DNA from: Leptospirillum sp.
GTDB lineage: Bacteria > Nitrospirota > Leptospirillia > Leptospirillales > Leptospirillaceae
DNA length: 6,114 nucleotides
NCBI GenBank assembly: GCA_027346125.1
Contig: DAIEST010000168.1
Location: 1 to 6,114 of the forward strand
Reading direction: 5' to 3'
Part shown: piece by piece, positions 5,013 through 6,114 of the stretch
Numbering within the stretch: the first letter of the stretch is position 1
Layout: each line of letters starts with the position of its first letter
Position numbers and translations under genes: made by a program
Notes under the pieces: model-generated
Databases searched by the model: none
Told to the model about the DNA's origin: nothing
The model's input: only the letters and a program-made list of their open reading frames with translations

Positions 5013-5017
5013 TTCGC

Positions 5018-6114
5018 GTGAAACACGAGAAAGAACCAGGAAGGCCAAACGCATGGAAGCGGTGGATCCTCGGCGGAACGATAGCCGCCATGCTTCACGG
5101 ATTGGGAGCCGGCACTGCCGGAGCGTCTTCGGCCCTGGCATTCAATGCTCCCCAGAATCTCCCTCCCCAGTCCCAGGAATCCCTCTATCCACAGGAATGG
5201 CTCACCTACGGACAGAATATCTTCAGAAACCCTCTCATCCCCGCCTCTCCATCCGATCCCGACTGGTTCAGAAATGGCGTCAAGTGGGACTTCAGGGGAT
5301 TGGGCTCTCTTCCGCTGAACGCCGCCCCCCTTTCTGGAACGGACAGCGTGACAGCCTACGCGATCGGAATGCCCGTCGGCGTGAGCGTCGCCCGGGGACT
5401 GGTCATCGTGGGGGACGACAACGGGTACACATACGCCCTGAACGCAAAAACGGGCCAACTGGTCTGGTCGCATTACGGGTGGAACATGACGATGTCGAAC
5501 CCCCTGGTCTGGAAGGACAGGGTCTTCGTTTCTACGGGAAACCCCTATTTCAACTATCAGAACGTCGTTCGGTTCATGCAGGGGAAACAGACGGTGAGAG
5601 GACCCGGCCTCAACACCCTTTATGCGCTGGATCTGAAAACGGGAAAAACGCTCTGGAAAGCCCGCACCCAGGGGGAAATGATGGCGACAGGCGCCATCGT
5701 CCCGCCAAATATCTGGGAAGCGACAGGAGACGGCCATATCGATGGATACAGCCTTGAAAACGGTCAGCGGATCGCCCACGTGAACATCCGCTCCTTCGAC
5801 AGCATGTCGAGCCTTCTGTTCGCCTATGACCGCATTTACCTGGGCGTTTCCGACCCCAGCCGCTTCCTGTCGTTTTCTCCGCGGACAAAATCCGTCCGAT
5901 GGAGCAGAACGTTTCCGAAAGTCTACACAACCGGGATGGGAGACTGCACGCCGGCTTTTTCGGGATACACCGTCGTTTCCGAAACCACCATCCGTTCCGG
6001 AGAGGACAAATCCCCCCTGAGGAACATGGTGTTCGCGCTGAATGCCCAGACCGGGAAAACGCTCTGGGAACTTCCTCTTTCCCCGGGCCCCATTCCTCCT
6101 TCCATGAAAACGGC
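5018..6114 (+). CDS. Secreted PQQ-like beta-propeller protein (3' end outside the window)
   Basis: The frame stays open for 365 codons and two further bases to the window edge, so the protein is partial at its C-terminus. A signal peptide is visible: basic residues to about 16, a hydrophobic stretch at 17-40, and an ALA cleavage site near residue 41, so the mature protein is probably periplasmic. EWLTYGQNIFRNPL (60-73) recalls the W-x-T-Y-G opening of quinoprotein dehydrogenases. Beta-propeller repeats of the Y-A-L-D-x-K-T-G-x-x-x-W type occur at 138-150 (YALNAKTGQLVW), 202-213 (YALDLKTGKTLW) and 339-350 (FALNAQTGKTLW). Weaker blades lie near 239-255 and 282-298. Relatives include PQQ-dependent dehydrogenases and cofactor-free scaffolds such as BamB. 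The cofactor ligands and catalytic Asp cannot be judged here, so enzyme or scaffold is open. It is separated from the slp-like gene by a probable terminator. Confidence 0.88.
   Translation, partial: MKHEKEPGRPNAWKRWILGGTIAAMLHGLGAGTAGASSALAFNAPQNLPPQSQESLYPQEWLTYGQNIFRNPLIPASPSDPDWFRNGVKWDFRGLGSLPLNAAPLSGTDSVTAYAIGMPVGVSVARGLVIVGDDNGYTYALNAKTGQLVWSHYGWNMTMSNPLVWKDRVFVSTGNPYFNYQNVVRFMQGKQTVRGPGLNTLYALDLKTGKTLWKARTQGEMMATGAIVPPNIWEATGDGHIDGYSLENGQRIAHVNIRSFDSMSSLLFAYDRIYLGVSDPSRFLSFSPRTKSVRWSRTFPKVYTTGMGDCTPAFSGYTVVSETTIRSGEDKSPLRNMVFALNAQTGKTLWELPLSPGPIPPSMKT

Noticed and set aside
4933..5757. 274-codon plus-strand frame overlapping the beta-propeller gene
   Set aside because: Wrong frame relative to the propeller motifs; Arg/Pro-rich translation typical of a shadow frame.
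4880..5779. 299-codon minus-strand frame opposite the beta-propeller gene
   Set aside because: The plus strand encodes a signal peptide and repeated propeller motifs behind a strong ribosome binding site; the antisense product has no recognisable features.
1..6114. Defence island, insertion sequence, integrase, tRNA or attachment site
   Set aside because: No transposase, recombinase, nuclease, toxin-antitoxin pair, tRNA cloverleaf or long flanking repeats could be identified on either strand.

Overview
The window looks like a gene-dense, GC-rich bacterial chromosome segment with six protein genes, one of them cut by the right edge. Starts include ATG, GTG and probably TTG, with good GGAGG-type ribosome binding sites before four of the genes. 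Two gene products have Gram-negative export signals: an Slp-type outer-membrane lipoprotein and a periplasmic quinoprotein-like beta-propeller. No rRNA, tRNA, transposase, CRISPR array or phage gene is visible. The organism cannot be fixed from sequence alone. An acidophilic Leptospirillum-like (Nitrospirota) or proteobacterial chemolithotroph is a guess from gene content and base composition.

Left block (1-1715, plus strand): a hairpin-rich leader precedes a 64-residue CDGSH-type iron-sulfur protein. After an 82-base gap comes a 445-residue, roughly 12-helix membrane protein with regularly placed histidines, resembling the NnrS / heme-copper-oxidase-subunit-I-like group. The two are probably co-transcribed and may form a small redox unit. 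Middle block (1712-3461, minus strand): a beta-hydroxyacid dehydrogenase (GLYR1/GHBDH-like, with an altered substrate loop) is followed by an alpha/beta hydrolase, probably as one operon. The hydrolase and the membrane protein converge and share the TTAA that contains both stop codons. Two mutually exclusive 11-bp hairpins lie just past that junction.

Right block (3462-6114): a divergent noncoding region of about 440 bases carries a 12-bp palindrome and weak promoter-like boxes. It leads into an Slp-family lipoprotein whose C-terminus is a four-copy methionine-rich pentapeptide repeat, followed by a plausible intrinsic terminator. A second noncoding region of about 510 bases, containing a 9-bp inverted repeat, leads into a secreted PQQ-like beta-propeller protein that runs off the window. 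I see no obvious defence or mobile system. The most unusual points are the Met-rich lipoprotein tail, the dehydrogenase with a rewritten substrate loop, the switch-like overlapping hairpins, and the CDGSH/membrane-protein pairing.
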